Source: QPIN01 sp965224575 (GTDB lineage Bacteria > Pseudomonadota > Gammaproteobacteria > Methylococcales > Methylomonadaceae). From it: a stretch of DNA of 64,000 bases. Made by a program: the position numbers and the translations under genes. This document shows, one piece after another, positions 16,767 through 26,280 of the stretch. The notes beneath the pieces were generated by a model. The model saw only the letters and a program-made list of their open reading frames with translations, was not told where the DNA came from and did not search any database. The stretch spans positions 1,364,001 to 1,428,000 of the forward strand of contig CBDCZQ010000006.1 in NCBI GenBank assembly GCA_965224575.1, written 5' to 3'. Every line of letters begins with the position of its first letter. The first letter of the stretch is position 1.

Positions 16767-19700
16767 TTAATTTTTTTCTTCTTTTTGCTTTTCTCTTTTA
16801 TTTCGTCTCCATAAACCTTGACTTGAAAAGCAAGTCCATCCCCATTTCAGCCAGTTTAATAATGAAACTGCTAACCATAATGACCACAACAACATTAATA
16901 TACGATACGCCATTAGAGGCACTGAAATAATGCTTGCTGTTGGTAAAGTCTTGTCCGTTCGATCTTGATACCAATTCAAATTAAACGCTGATGAATGGTT
17001 ACCTGCGATTTGCATATCAGGTGAGCCTAAAAGACCTTGCTGTACAGCAGCAAAAAGCAACCCTAATGAAAATACTGTCAATAGTCCCAATCCAATTTGT
17101 ATTAAATTAAAATAACTGGAGTCAACAAACGGTTTTTTAATTCGTAAACCTAATGCCATTAACCAAATAATAATGATCAAAGCTGATTCAATGGGGATTT
17201 GACTTAAACCAATTAATAGTAAAAACCAATGCCAATGTTTTAGAGGCGTTAAGGATATTTTTCCCAGACCGACTGATAAAAGAGCCATAACAAATAAAAC
17301 GCCCCAAAATAAAATAGCAGGGCCAAATTTTGGGCCAGAGGTAAATAGCACCCAGCGGTCTTCTCCCAATAAAATTTTTATATGGCTATTAACACTGGCA
17401 ATTCCTAAATTAATAGTTTCAGTTTTTAACCCTAATGACTGTTCCTGCATTTTTCGCCAACTGAGCGATATATCTTGTGGTCCGGGCTTTATAGGCAAAG
17501 TGACTTGTCCATTTTTTTGTCTAATAGGTTGTGCTATTCCATTAATGCTGACGGATTGTAATTCAACTTTATCTGGCAATATCAGCGTATGTTGAGTTCC
17601 TTTTGAGCTTCTTAGGCTTAAATTTAATTCAGTCTCTAATGATCGCTTACCTGGTTTAATTATTTGTTCCGATCTATCAATAGTTAGAGTGGAACCTTTT
17701 ACCGCTTCTGGTCTAGTGATGGTTAAACTCACTTTTTCATTTGCCCATGGCCGCCATTCTGGTAACCATTGGCCTTGGTTTTGGTGATGTACAACAGCAA
17801 TGCCCGTTGTTTCCAGATGCCAGATGGGACTGACATTAGCGCGCCAGACTTCAGTCCACTGATGGGTATCAGGGGCTATCAAGTTTATTTGAGATGTTTT
17901 TTTCAGTACCGATTCCCATTGTAAGTTTCTTTGTCTAGAGGACATATTAATTAAAACTTGATTATCTTTAACTCTAATATGTTCCGTTGTTACCGACTCA
18001 CCTTGTAATAGAGGTAATTTTATTGATACTGCTGTATCATTCTGGAATATTCGAGTGACACGTGTGGTAATCCGCCAGTCTAGTCCCAAATGTAACTCTC
18101 TCTCAATTTTAAGGAATGCAGGCAAAGCCCCTTGTTCAAACTTTTGTTTATTGCTCTTTAATTTTTCTGCTGATTTAACTCGACTAAATATTAATTGAGG
18201 ATCAGTTTTATTATTTTTATGTAGGCCTTCAATAGTCCAGCCTTTTGTATCAATTTTTGTGAATTGTGGTTTTAGAGGTAAAGCTAATGAAAATTTATTG
18301 AGTGTTGGAGTTATTCCTTGTAACTCAACTTGATGTAAGCCTTTGTCTAGGCTCAACCATAATTCACCAGCAGATGTTCTAATCAATGCTTGTGCAACCT
18401 TGCTATTGACAGTTACCTGATTAGGAGTCCATTGCTTGAATTGCGAGGGTAATGGAATTGCAACCGCTTGTTGAGCATGGACTTGAAGCTTAATAGTCAT
18501 CTGTTTCGGACTAATGGATAAATCCATACGAGACATTTGTGCACAATCAGGCAAGCAATCAGGTGCTTTTAGTAGGCGATTTTTTAAATCATCCAGAATT
18601 TCTTGATCAGGAAAATCAGCATAAACATCGTGTGATGAGAAACCAATTAAAGGAATCAGTAATAAATAGCTAAATAAGGACTTAGGAAATGTAAACTTTT
18701 TATTGAGCAAGTCAAACATTAATAATGATAATAAAAGTACTAGTATTACTCTAAGAAAATTAAGCAGCATAGAAAGTGTGGGTGATAAATACCAAAATTT
18801 AATTTGCTGTTGTTGATCTACTGATCCATTCCACGATAATTGAATTTTTTTCCATTGCCACTTGGGTAAACCAGGGCCAGTTTGAATGTTTGCATCAGGG
18901 TCTATTCTGTCTTGTATCTTCTGTTTATATTTTGGTTTAGCCACACCTGAGGTAACAGACCGAGATAAATCACGCATTTTTTTCATAGGCTGTCGGCTCA
19001 TCGATACAGTTTCTTCCATTTCAGATACCTGGACACTAGAGTCAAAATCAGTTTCAGTATTAAAAATACCAATATTATTCGACTGAGCATATTGTTTTTC
19101 TAGCTGCGGATAAAGTCCTGTTCTAACTTGTGAAACCATAAAGGGAATGGCAATGACTAGTAGAGCAAGCCAGCAAAAATTTCTATACCACATAACAAAA
19201 TATTGAAATTTTCCTGTGGGTAAAACTCTGAATAAAGCGATGGCGGCTAGTATATTTAACCAGATATATTGCGGCGCACCTTGTTCATGCCAACAAAGCC
19301 CTAGGGCGATTAAAGCAAATGCCCCCCAATAAATAGACCATAAGCGACTGATAGATAGGGCAATAATCATTACAATAAATAAATCTAATAATGTCCATTT
19401 TGAAATCCAGCTATCGGGTACATTATCAACACCATTAGCGGCTAGTAAATGCCAACCTGGAGGGATGTTTAATTCGGCCTGCACCTGATGAAAATTTTGA
19501 TCCCAGCCTACTGCGCTGATAGAAGAAACTGAACCATTAATACGACTATCTGCTTGTAAACTAATATGGCCTTTTCTAACTTCAACCCCTTGTTTATCTG
19601 AATCAGTGGTGATAAGTTGACTTTGATTGTTGAGTTTAACTTGCCCAAGCTGTGTTTCTGGCAAGGTATTAAGTCTCCATCCTTTAGTCATTTTTCCCGT

Positions 19701-20813
19701 TATGGTATCTGTAACCGTATATGCTTCACCACTAAAGTCTAACCATAATTGACGATTCAAGTTTAATCTATTTGGCTCTGGTTCTGGATCACCCCGTCGT
19801 ATTAATTTAAAGTCCATACGATCATTTTTCTTAACCTGATAGGCTGGCAGTTGTTTCCATTGACGAGGGACATTAGTTTGGCTAGGGTCAATAGCAGCGA
19901 CTCCTTTTATTTCAACAATACGTTGGGAAGGTGAAGCTTGAAATGACCAGATTTCTGATCCTGGCCACGTTTCATCTTGCACTTTAAAAGCTAATTCGTT
20001 CACTGGTTTTGGGTGTCGAGCATTAAGCTCTATATGCCAGCGACCAGGACGAACCTGAATCAGTAAACTACCATTGGGATCTAATTTTGCAGGAAGAGGG
20101 CTTTTTAAGGAAACAGGGATAAAGTCGGTTAATAAAGCATAGGGTAAAGTTATCTCTCGTTGATCTCCTGATACTTCCAGCTCAAGATAAGTCATCACTT
20201 GTAATGGAATATCGTCGTAAACTTTTCTAAATACTTGAAGTTCCAGTTTGTTTTCTAGTTTCTGTGGTTTTTTATCTCCAATATCACTTGCTTTTAACCA
20301 GACTCTGTCGCCTTTTATGCTTGGATATAGAATGCTTTTACCATTAATCTTTAAGGTGAGAAGCCCTGTCTTATTTGGGATAGCTAAATTCTCAGGGATA
20401 TGATCCCAAAAAAACTCACCCTTAATAGAATATTGTCCTTTAGATAATTTAACACTGGGTTTGCCTTGTTTAGTGACTACCAATGCAGTTTTTTTATTAA
20501 CGGTTACATTTTGTGGCCAATGTTCTAAATTACCTGGCAAGGGTACCCAGCTTTCTTTATAAACGTGCCACTGACTGGTAAATGTGGCTTGTTTTGCTTG
20601 TAAATTTAAAGTAAGTTCTCCTGGCCAGCTACACTGTTTTTTTTGAAAATCATTGTAAAAAAAAGGACATTGATACTGTTCTTCATTTTGTAACACCCAG
20701 TTAACCCATGGTTTTAACGGATCAGGAATATTCTCTTTGATTAATGGTGTAGCGAAAGCAATTGAAAGAGGCAGGTAGATAGAAAAAAATAAAAGAACCC
20801 GAAGCATAATCAA
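16767..20813 (-). CDS. Large multi-pass membrane protein of unknown function
   Basis: A 1348-residue protein with no family I can name. It has a signal peptide (about 1-22), then a periplasmic region of about 440 residues rich in beta-strand patterns with Cys50 and Cys61 in YQCPFF...KKQCSWPG. A cluster of helices (about 470-565) is followed by a second soluble region after a pair of helices near 680-725, and by four to five helices at about 1165-1330, ending in a Lys/Arg/Glu-rich tail. The second soluble half again starts with a Cys pair (LKAPDCLPDCAQMS). The two-part build suggests an internal duplication of membrane plus exported domain. A broken relic of its N-terminus lies at 21446-21529. 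It is upstream of the response regulator on the same strand. Confidence 0.75.
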   Translation of the reverse strand: MIMLRVLLFFSIYLPLSIAFATPLIKENIPDPLKPWVNWVLQNEEQYQCPFFYNDFQKKQCSWPGELTLNLQAKQATFTSQWHVYKESWVPLPGNLEHWPQNVTVNKKTALVVTKQGKPSVKLSKGQYSIKGEFFWDHIPENLAIPNKTGLLTLKINGKSILYPSIKGDRVWLKASDIGDKKPQKLENKLELQVFRKVYDDIPLQVMTYLELEVSGDQREITLPYALLTDFIPVSLKSPLPAKLDPNGSLLIQVRPGRWHIELNARHPKPVNELAFKVQDETWPGSEIWSFQASPSQRIVEIKGVAAIDPSQTNVPRQWKQLPAYQVKKNDRMDFKLIRRGDPEPEPNRLNLNRQLWLDFSGEAYTVTDTITGKMTKGWRLNTLPETQLGQVKLNNQSQLITTDSDKQGVEVRKGHISLQADSRINGSVSSISAVGWDQNFHQVQAELNIPPGWHLLAANGVDNVPDSWISKWTLLDLFIVMIIALSISRLWSIYWGAFALIALGLCWHEQGAPQYIWLNILAAIALFRVLPTGKFQYFVMWYRNFCWLALLVIAIPFMVSQVRTGLYPQLEKQYAQSNNIGIFNTETDFDSSVQVSEMEETVSMSRQPMKKMRDLSRSVTSGVAKPKYKQKIQDRIDPDANIQTGPGLPKWQWKKIQLSWNGSVDQQQQIKFWYLSPTLSMLLNFLRVILVLLLSLLMFDLLNKKFTFPKSLFSYLLLIPLIGFSSHDVYADFPDQEILDDLKNRLLKAPDCLPDCAQMSRMDLSISPKQMTIKLQVHAQQAVAIPLPSQFKQWTPNQVTVNSKVAQALIRTSAGELWLSLDKGLHQVELQGITPTLNKFSLALPLKPQFTKIDTKGWTIEGLHKNNKTDPQLIFSRVKSAEKLKSNKQKFEQGALPAFLKIERELHLGLDWRITTRVTRIFQNDTAVSIKLPLLQGESVTTEHIRVKDNQVLINMSSRQRNLQWESVLKKTSQINLIAPDTHQWTEVWRANVSPIWHLETTGIAVVHHQNQGQWLPEWRPWANEKVSLTITRPEAVKGSTLTIDRSEQIIKPGKRSLETELNLSLRSSKGTQHTLILPDKVELQSVSINGIAQPIRQKNGQVTLPIKPGPQDISLSWRKMQEQSLGLKTETINLGIASVNSHIKILLGEDRWVLFTSGPKFGPAILFWGVLFVMALLSVGLGKISLTPLKHWHWFLLLIGLSQIPIESALIIIIWLMALGLRIKKPFVDSSYFNLIQIGLGLLTVFSLGLLFAAVQQGLLGSPDMQIAGNHSSAFNLNWYQDRTDKTLPTASIISVPLMAYRILMLLWSLWLAVSLLNWLKWGWTCFSSQGLWRRNKREKQKEEKN

Positions 20814-20983
20814 TTCCTGTAAAGAGTAAATTTATTTTATTCTATACCCAAATAACTAAATATACATAACCTTGCTTGACATACTTGTTAGTAACGCCTG
20901 ACAATGACGCCTCAAATAATAATTATAATTGAGTGGTACTGACAAAGGTCAGGATGACTCAAACACACTTTAAAGAGGAAAAA

Positions 20984-21367
20984 ATGTCTTTACTGGACAC
21001 ACTAAAAGGTCTAATTTCTAATGTATTTTCTAGCACTCCGTCACCAGATCAAGAGTCACTTAATTCTGAGAGTATTGAAAACCCCGTTGTTTCAGCAGCT
21101 GAAGTAAAGCAAGAGCCGAAGCAAGCTTCTCAAGTTGAGAGTAAACCAGCACCTGTAAAAACAGTAGCAAAAGTTGCTAACAAACCTGTATCAGAAAAAG
21201 TATCGGGATTAAAAACACCTGAAGATTCAACACTGAAACGTCATTATATTTCTATCTTAAAATCTGAAATTGAATCAAAATTACCTCCACGACCTACTGA
21301 TTCAACATTAAGGCGCCACTACGAGACAAGAGTGGAAACTGAACTTGAAAGTCTGTTGGCATCTTAG
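20984..21367 (+). CDS. Small protein with duplicated C-terminal motif
   Basis: A 127-residue protein starting at MSLLDTLKG, where GAGG lies seven bases upstream; the frame is open 17 codons further but lacks a site there. The middle (about 20-75) is a disordered-looking Ser/Pro/Lys/Val tract. The end holds two copies of a 22-residue unit, DSTLKRHYISILKSEIESKL and DSTLRRHYETRVETELESLL, separated by PPRPT. Each copy looks like an amphipathic helix. I do not recognise the family. It is divergent from the 1348-residue membrane protein gene. Confidence 0.7.
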   Translation: MSLLDTLKGLISNVFSSTPSPDQESLNSESIENPVVSAAEVKQEPKQASQVESKPAPVKTVAKVANKPVSEKVSGLKTPEDSTLKRHYISILKSEIESKLPPRPTDSTLRRHYETRVETELESLLAS

Positions 21368-21411
21368 TCTATAAGCACAGTAATTACTCTTCGAAATGAT
21401 AAAAAAGGCTC

Positions 21412-21445
21412 CTCGTTCCCACCATTCATTCTCGGTGGGAACGAG
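21412..21445. repeat. REP-like hairpin
   Basis: A perfect 12-base inverted repeat, CTCGTTCCCACC and GGTGGGAACGAG, with a 10-base loop. GTTCCCAC-type hairpins of this kind are frequent dispersed repeats in proteobacterial genomes. It lies 45 bases after the stop of the preceding gene and directly abuts the relic of the large membrane protein gene, so it may mark a deletion junction; no run of T follows on the plus strand. Confidence 0.8.
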
Positions 21446-21529
21446 AAAAGTCATTGAAAAAAATGGACACTGATATTTCTCTTCATCTTGCAATACCTAG
21501 TGAAGCCAAGGTTTAAAAGGTAATAGAGC
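21446..21529 (-). pseudogene. Relic of a second copy of the 1348-residue membrane protein gene
   Basis: Translated on the minus strand, this stretch reads PFKPWLH, a stop (TAG at 21497-21499), then VLQDEEKYQCPFF. The N-terminus of the intact protein at 16767-20813 reads PLKPWVNWVLQNEEQYQCPFF, so 15 of 21 positions agree and the stop replaces a Trp codon. Similarity ends exactly at the REP-like hairpin. It is therefore a fragment of a diverged paralogue, not a gene. Confidence 0.8.
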
Positions 21530-21541
21530 TAGCCCGCTGGG

Positions 21542-21706
21542 TTATACTTTGCGTGGTCACGGATGCGGAATTTATAGCGAGTTGATTTTTGTCGATAGCA
21601 AGGCGCTGAAATCGGCACATAGCAAGCTACGCAACCATTTTAGCAACGCAGCCTATCGGTAAAAATCAACCGATAGAAATCCGCACCCGTGACCGCGCGA
21701 AGTATA
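21542..21706. repeat. Family A inverted-repeat element, complete copy
   Basis: A 165-base copy closely matching 11151-11316. The left end reads TTATACTTTGCGTGGTCACG, with two changes, and the right end GACCGCGCGAAGTATA. The interior keeps GTCGATAGCAAGGCGCTGAA and the CTATCGG arm. It has no coding capacity and lies in a non-coding islet. Confidence 0.85.
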
Positions 21707-21878
21707 TTTAACAATCAATTATTATCATTAAAGGCAACTCACTTTAAGTAGGTTTAATAGAGAGAAAACTAGTTATAAAGTTCAAATAAAATTTGGTGAT
21801 ATACTGAATGGATCGTCGAACAAACCTAATATCAAACTCTCTCAGCAGATGACTCATAGAATGTATACTGAAAGAATC

Positions 21879-22039
21879 AAGGGCACCTCTATTAATTGAT
21901 GAATGGAAAAATTGAGTCCAAAACATCCAATCTCTGCGTTGAAATCCTTCGCAATAGCCTGCTATTACGTGTGGGTTTCGCCTTGATCTTGAATAGTTTG
22001 GTTCTCAATTTCTCATACACAATTAAGAGAGGTGCCCTT
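21879..22039. repeat. Family B inverted-repeat element, copy 1
   Basis: A 161-base element with terminal inverted repeats AAGGGCACCTCTATTAATTG and CAATTAAGAGAGGTGCCCTT, extending inward through ATTGAGTCCAAAAC and GTTTGGTTCTCAAT. The interior contains TGCGTTGAAATCCTTCGCAA and TTCGCCTTGATCTTGAATAG. No protein is encoded. It ends seven bases from the stop codon of the SecD-like gene. Confidence 0.85.
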
Positions 22040-22046
22040 AACCTTA

Positions 22047-22433
22047 TTATTTGCAACCCATTAAAATTGATGAAATATACTCGTCCTTGGTAATCAACAA
22101 GAGGGTTTTAGTATTGAGTGTTGTTCTGATTGGGATATTGTCAGAAACTAAAAGATCGTTAGAATAGACTGATAAATTTTTACCAATATTTTTTTCTGTA
22201 AATTCTTTTAATCTCAATTGACCTTGATCTGTAAATTTAACTTCTACAAGATTCTTACCATCAGCATCAACATTTGGCTCTGTATCACGAATATCTTCTT
22301 TTTCAAACTGTAGGAACTCCTTATCATTAACAACAAATCTCAAGCAGTCAGATGCATTGGATACACCTAAAGAAATAGAACATCCCCATGTAATAAGGCA
22401 TATTAGAATTAGTAGCTTTTTCATCTTCATCAC
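22047..22433 (-). CDS. Exported small protein resembling the SecD P1 head
   Basis: A 128-residue protein with an N-terminal signal sequence (about 4-28); a lipobox-like ITWGC occurs within it, so it may be a lipoprotein. The mature part resembles the head subdomain of the SecD periplasmic P1 region: NLVEVKFTDQGQLRLKEFTEKNIGKNLSVYSNDLLVSDNIP follows the SecD pattern in which a hydrophobic strand, an aligned helix and 'NIGK-LAI--D' are conserved. There are no membrane helices for transport. It follows the 95-residue gene by one base and is likely co-transcribed. Function is unknown. Confidence 0.7.
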   Translation of the reverse strand: MMKMKKLLILICLITWGCSISLGVSNASDCLRFVVNDKEFLQFEKEDIRDTEPNVDADGKNLVEVKFTDQGQLRLKEFTEKNIGKNLSVYSNDLLVSDNIPIRTTLNTKTLLLITKDEYISSILMGCK

Positions 22434-22434
22434 C

Positions 22435-22722
22435 TTATTTCAGAAAAATCCTAATAGTTTGTCCTAGTGTATGACTCCTAAATCTAATCCTCTGAACACA
22501 AGCACAGCTTCCAGCTTTAAAGCTTAGCGAACCTGGGCCTGCAACAATCTCTGATATTTGTCTAGCGCCTGACCAATATTTTACTTCAGCGTCGAAAGAC
22601 GATGGGGCGCCACTTATTGTCTCGAATTCAACTTTAAATCTTGCAGTCCCTATCATTCTGCCAAATTCTACCCACGGCCCCCATATGCGCCCCGGCGGAG
22701 CCCAGCCATTCTTTATCTTCAT
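22435..22722 (-). CDS. Small protein of unknown function
   Basis: A 95-residue protein starting MKIKNGWAPPGRIWGPW, without signal peptide or membrane segment. It is rich in Gly, aromatic and beta-branched residues and contains one CxC (SCACVQ), which suggests a compact beta fold. It has visibly higher G+C than its neighbours, and the two-gene unit sits between repeat elements, so it may be acquired DNA. The stop codon is one base from the start of the SecD-like gene. I do not recognise the family. Confidence 0.6.
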   Translation of the reverse strand: MKIKNGWAPPGRIWGPWVEFGRMIGTARFKVEFETISGAPSSFDAEVKYWSGARQISEIVAGPGSLSFKAGSCACVQRIRFRSHTLGQTIRIFLK

Positions 22723-22922
22723 TTTCTAATCTCTCATTAAGTTATTTTTATATTATCGAATGAATGAAATTATCATGGCCAATATTAAAATACAAGAGTT
22801 GCAAGTTTTGAAAAAAGTTCAATGGCTTATGTTTTTATTGTTACAGTAAGTCACTCATGTAAGGGTAAGAGCGATCGATCCTAAAATCAAACAGTTGCCG
22901 TAGGCTATCATTGCATGCACTA

Positions 22923-22949
22923 GGACTGCCGTCTCTTTGGCAATCCAAC
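22923..22949. repeat. Relic of a GTAGGTTGGG palindromic repeat
   Basis: The stretch GACTGCCGTCTCTTTGGCAA and the bases after it match the left half of the intact copies, for example at 15433-15455; the other arm is missing. It lies 48 bases from the recC stop codon beside a family B relic. Confidence 0.75.
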
Positions 22950-22970
22950 AAATGATTAGAATCTTTGGTT

Positions 22971-22999
22971 TCCATTCATCAATTAATAGAAGTGCCCTT
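22971..22999. repeat. Right-end relic of a family B element, overlapping the recC stop codon
   Basis: TCCATTCATCAATTAATAGA followed by AGTGCCCTT matches the right terminus of the family B copy at 32332-32531. The terminal bases overlap the recC stop codon (22998-23000), so the insertion may have supplied the present stop. Confidence 0.75.
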
Positions 23000-25900
23000 A
23001 ATATTTAGATAATTCCCAAACAGGTAGTATTAAATTACTACATTGTTTTTCAAACTCATCATCTAGCAGCTCAGTTAAATCTTCAACATTTTGATACAGC
23101 TGTCTTATTGATCGGTCATATTCCATTTCTTTTATCAATTGTTCTTGGGCGGTTATAATCGCAGGCGTTTTAGCTCGTTTGCTAGTTTTAAGTTTTAAAG
23201 CTTGCTTAACATAGGCAAAAGTAGGTTCAGTAAAAAAGGCATCAGGTTGTTGTTGGCCTTGGAGATAAATTTTAATCAAACTAACTAATGATTCAGTCTG
23301 ATTACCTTCAGAAACAAACAGCCTTGTATCATCAATACTAAGCAAATGAGTGTTTTGAGGTTTTATTCTATTTATAATCAAATGGTGTAACCAGGCTAAC
23401 ATAAAATCTTTGCCCTTTAGTTTGGCAAAGCGATAGAACAAACTTCCATTTTCATATTGCTGATTTAAGTTTCCAACTAAGCGATAATCGTCTATTGTAA
23501 TATCTACAGCTTGAATATTTTCCTTTTTTCCCAGACATTGTTGTTTAATCAAATCTGTAAATTCATTAATAAGCAATTGTTGCTGGTCAAATGCTAGCTG
23601 CCCATTTATACCTGAAAGCCATTTCCCTTGAGCTTGTAATTTTTTTAAAGAGAAAGGCTGGTCGTTTAAATTATGTTCAATCCATTGCTGATTAATTGAG
23701 TAAGCATCCAAATTGTCTAAAACAAAAGGCTCCCGTTCTTCAGTATCTGTTTCAAGATGAGTAAAACGTATGCCTAATTGTTTTTGTAGAAAATATTGTT
23801 GTGGATGTCGGAAGAAAGCAAATAAATCATCAATTTCTATAATATTCGAAGTTTTAATATCAAGCTTTCCTTGCCACCAAGATTTTATTTCTGCTTTGTT
23901 TTCTTGTAAAGCAATCGCTGTTTCATAATCAGTTTTGGAAAAACTATACAAACGGGATTGTTCGGTAAAATATTGTGTGCTAAATGCTTGCAGAGGATGT
24001 TTTGTAATTAACTCAGTCAGTTGATAAGAATTTTCTAACACATCAATCAATTCACTAATCACCATAGATGGGGGTATATCATCATTATTTTGAATGGACA
24101 GTCCTTTATAGGTGATGATTAATTGTTGACGCGCTGAAAGTACAATTTCTAAAAATTGATAACGATCATCTGCTCTACGTGATCGATCACCTTGTCTAAA
24201 ATTTTGTCCGACTAAATCAAAAGTGGAAGGGCTGTCAGTTTTTGGAAATTCGCCTTCATTTATACCCAATAAAGCGATAACCTTAAAAGGAATGGAACGC
24301 ATAGGTAGCATAGAGCAAAAAGTCAGTTGTCCTCGTAAAAAACCATTTGATGATTTGCTTTCAGAGACTCTGCTTTCTAGCCATGCACTCACCACTTCCA
24401 GAGACACATCTTCTGTATGGACAGTGGCTATTTTTCCGCTGAGTTCTTCGAATATTTCATTGATTTGTTGTCGTTCAAGTTGTTCGGCCTGAGTTTTGGA
24501 AGATAATAATTGGTCTGCATAATAATAAAAACGGTGTGCCCATTGATCTAAAGATGTTTCTCTTTTAAATTCATCACTGGCTTTAAAGAGTAGTTGTAGA
24601 AAATCATTAAAACCACCTAACGCTTGAGCTGACGAACCTTCTATATCTTGATAAGGTAAAATATCATCAATAAAATTATCTTCATTACCGATTGCATAGC
24701 CCATTAACAAACGATCTAAAGTCGCTTGCCAGGTATTTTGACTAAATTCTGGAAGACCCAATTCTTTTTTATGGGCTGCTGACTTCCCCCAGCGAACATG
24801 AGTTTCTTTAGTCCAATGTTTGATCAACTCTAAATCAGTTTCAGAGAGTGAAAAATTTGAATAGACAACGGGTTGTTCCAGTAAATCCATGACACTTTGC
24901 CAGCCAAAGCGGCTTTGACTAAGTGTTAAAAAACGAATAAAGGCATCTAATGCAGTATTACCAAGCCGCATACTTTTATCTGCAATTGCATGTTGAATAT
25001 CATTGAAGATAGCTGATATAAAAGGTGAATAGGGTTGAATGTCGGGTGCCATGACTACAATATCCCTTAGCTCCAGAGTAGGGTCTTGTTCTAAAGCATG
25101 GAGTAACTGATCTTTTAAAACCTCTATTTCTCGCATTCTTGAATGACAGGCATGAATAGAAATTGAATGATCTTTTTCTAATACAACGCCTTGTAATTGA
25201 TTATTTAAAATATCATTTTGCAGTTGTTGTAAATTATTAGTAACAGGTGTTTCTTCAAAGCTATCAGGGTTATAGCTAAAGTTGGCCTGGTCTAATAGCA
25301 TTTGTTGAAACTCTCGACCCTGTTGACCTAAAGTGGCTAATAATGGATGACCATCAATATCGTCACTCAATTGTTTTTTATTGACTAAATCTGCCCAATA
25401 ATCTTGGGATGGGTTGAACAGAAATAAATGTACATCACAATGTCTGGATAATCCTTGTAAATAGTCTAAAAATAAAGGAGGCATGGTATTTAAGCCAAAA
25501 ATAAATATTCGTTCCGGAAGTTTTTTAGAATGTTGCCCTTCATTACTTTGATTTAATTGATTGATCACGTCTTGCCATAAAGATCCGCGATGTTTATTAC
25601 CAATGATTTCTGTGATTTTCAGCCATAAAGCACGTTGCCAAATTTCATAGTCTGACTGATAAAGTAGCCGCCCTTTTTTCCAAAGTTCAAGCATATCAGG
25701 ACGCATCATTTGATATTGGTCAAAAACTTGTGCTAACTGTTGTGCCAATTGGAATCGTTTTAAATTCTTATTTTTACCTTGAATATAATATTGGAGTGGC
25801 TTAAAGCAATCATTGTCTAAATCACGAAGTGTTTTTTCAAAACGCCATAACATGACTTCTCTATCAAAAAGATCATCATTAATCTGATGATCAATTTTTC

Positions 25901-26120
25901 TTGAAATTGAACTGAAAAATTTACCTGGAAATAGAAACTCAAAATTACCCCATACCCCAAAGTGACTAGCTAGCTGCTGGGATAACCAGCGTTCCATACC
26001 TTGGCTTTGAATAAGGAAAATTTCTTTACTAAAGGGGGAAGATAACGGGATGTTTTCAATTACAGAAGTTAAATGTATTAGTAAATTTTCTGTTTTATTT
26101 GAGCTGTGCAGGATAAACAT
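22998..26120 (-). CDS. recC: Exodeoxyribonuclease V subunit gamma, RecC
   Basis: A 1040-residue protein of normal RecC size. The N-terminal helicase-like region begins MFILHSSNKTENLLIHL and contains SQGMERWLSQQLA, FGLNTMPPLFLDYL and IEVLKDQLLHAL; the middle has the family phrase LTFCSMLPMRSIPFKVIALLGINEGEFP. The C-terminal nuclease-like domain lacks catalytic residues, as usual for RecC, which scans for Chi and holds the complex together. RecC normally works with RecB and RecD; recB lies about 12.5 kb away on the other strand, and recD is not in this window. Its stop codon overlaps a family B element relic. Confidence 0.95.
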   Translation of the reverse strand: MFILHSSNKTENLLIHLTSVIENIPLSSPFSKEIFLIQSQGMERWLSQQLASHFGVWGNFEFLFPGKFFSSISRKIDHQINDDLFDREVMLWRFEKTLRDLDNDCFKPLQYYIQGKNKNLKRFQLAQQLAQVFDQYQMMRPDMLELWKKGRLLYQSDYEIWQRALWLKITEIIGNKHRGSLWQDVINQLNQSNEGQHSKKLPERIFIFGLNTMPPLFLDYLQGLSRHCDVHLFLFNPSQDYWADLVNKKQLSDDIDGHPLLATLGQQGREFQQMLLDQANFSYNPDSFEETPVTNNLQQLQNDILNNQLQGVVLEKDHSISIHACHSRMREIEVLKDQLLHALEQDPTLELRDIVVMAPDIQPYSPFISAIFNDIQHAIADKSMRLGNTALDAFIRFLTLSQSRFGWQSVMDLLEQPVVYSNFSLSETDLELIKHWTKETHVRWGKSAAHKKELGLPEFSQNTWQATLDRLLMGYAIGNEDNFIDDILPYQDIEGSSAQALGGFNDFLQLLFKASDEFKRETSLDQWAHRFYYYADQLLSSKTQAEQLERQQINEIFEELSGKIATVHTEDVSLEVVSAWLESRVSESKSSNGFLRGQLTFCSMLPMRSIPFKVIALLGINEGEFPKTDSPSTFDLVGQNFRQGDRSRRADDRYQFLEIVLSARQQLIITYKGLSIQNNDDIPPSMVISELIDVLENSYQLTELITKHPLQAFSTQYFTEQSRLYSFSKTDYETAIALQENKAEIKSWWQGKLDIKTSNIIEIDDLFAFFRHPQQYFLQKQLGIRFTHLETDTEEREPFVLDNLDAYSINQQWIEHNLNDQPFSLKKLQAQGKWLSGINGQLAFDQQQLLINEFTDLIKQQCLGKKENIQAVDITIDDYRLVGNLNQQYENGSLFYRFAKLKGKDFMLAWLHHLIINRIKPQNTHLLSIDDTRLFVSEGNQTESLVSLIKIYLQGQQQPDAFFTEPTFAYVKQALKLKTSKRAKTPAIITAQEQLIKEMEYDRSIRQLYQNVEDLTELLDDEFEKQCSNLILPVWELSKY

Positions 26121-26280
26121 GGAATATGTCTGCTTTAGGTTATTTTTAAAGGTATACTCTTATTAAGCTAAGAAAAGGACAAAGAATCTCCTTTTTTGTG
26201 TATAGATTATTGTAATTTTTAGGTGTAAAGTAGCAGTAATAGTGCTCTATTTCAATATCTTATAACACCTATCAACTTAC

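Noticed and set aside
21308..21493. Minus-strand frame that includes the relic of the large membrane protein
   Set aside because: Its similarity is confined to the relic; upstream of it there is a stop codon in the same frame, so I call a pseudogene fragment.
21896..22093. Plus-strand frame across the family B element
   Set aside because: It lies mostly in a non-coding inverted-repeat element and overlaps the 3' end of a better-supported gene.
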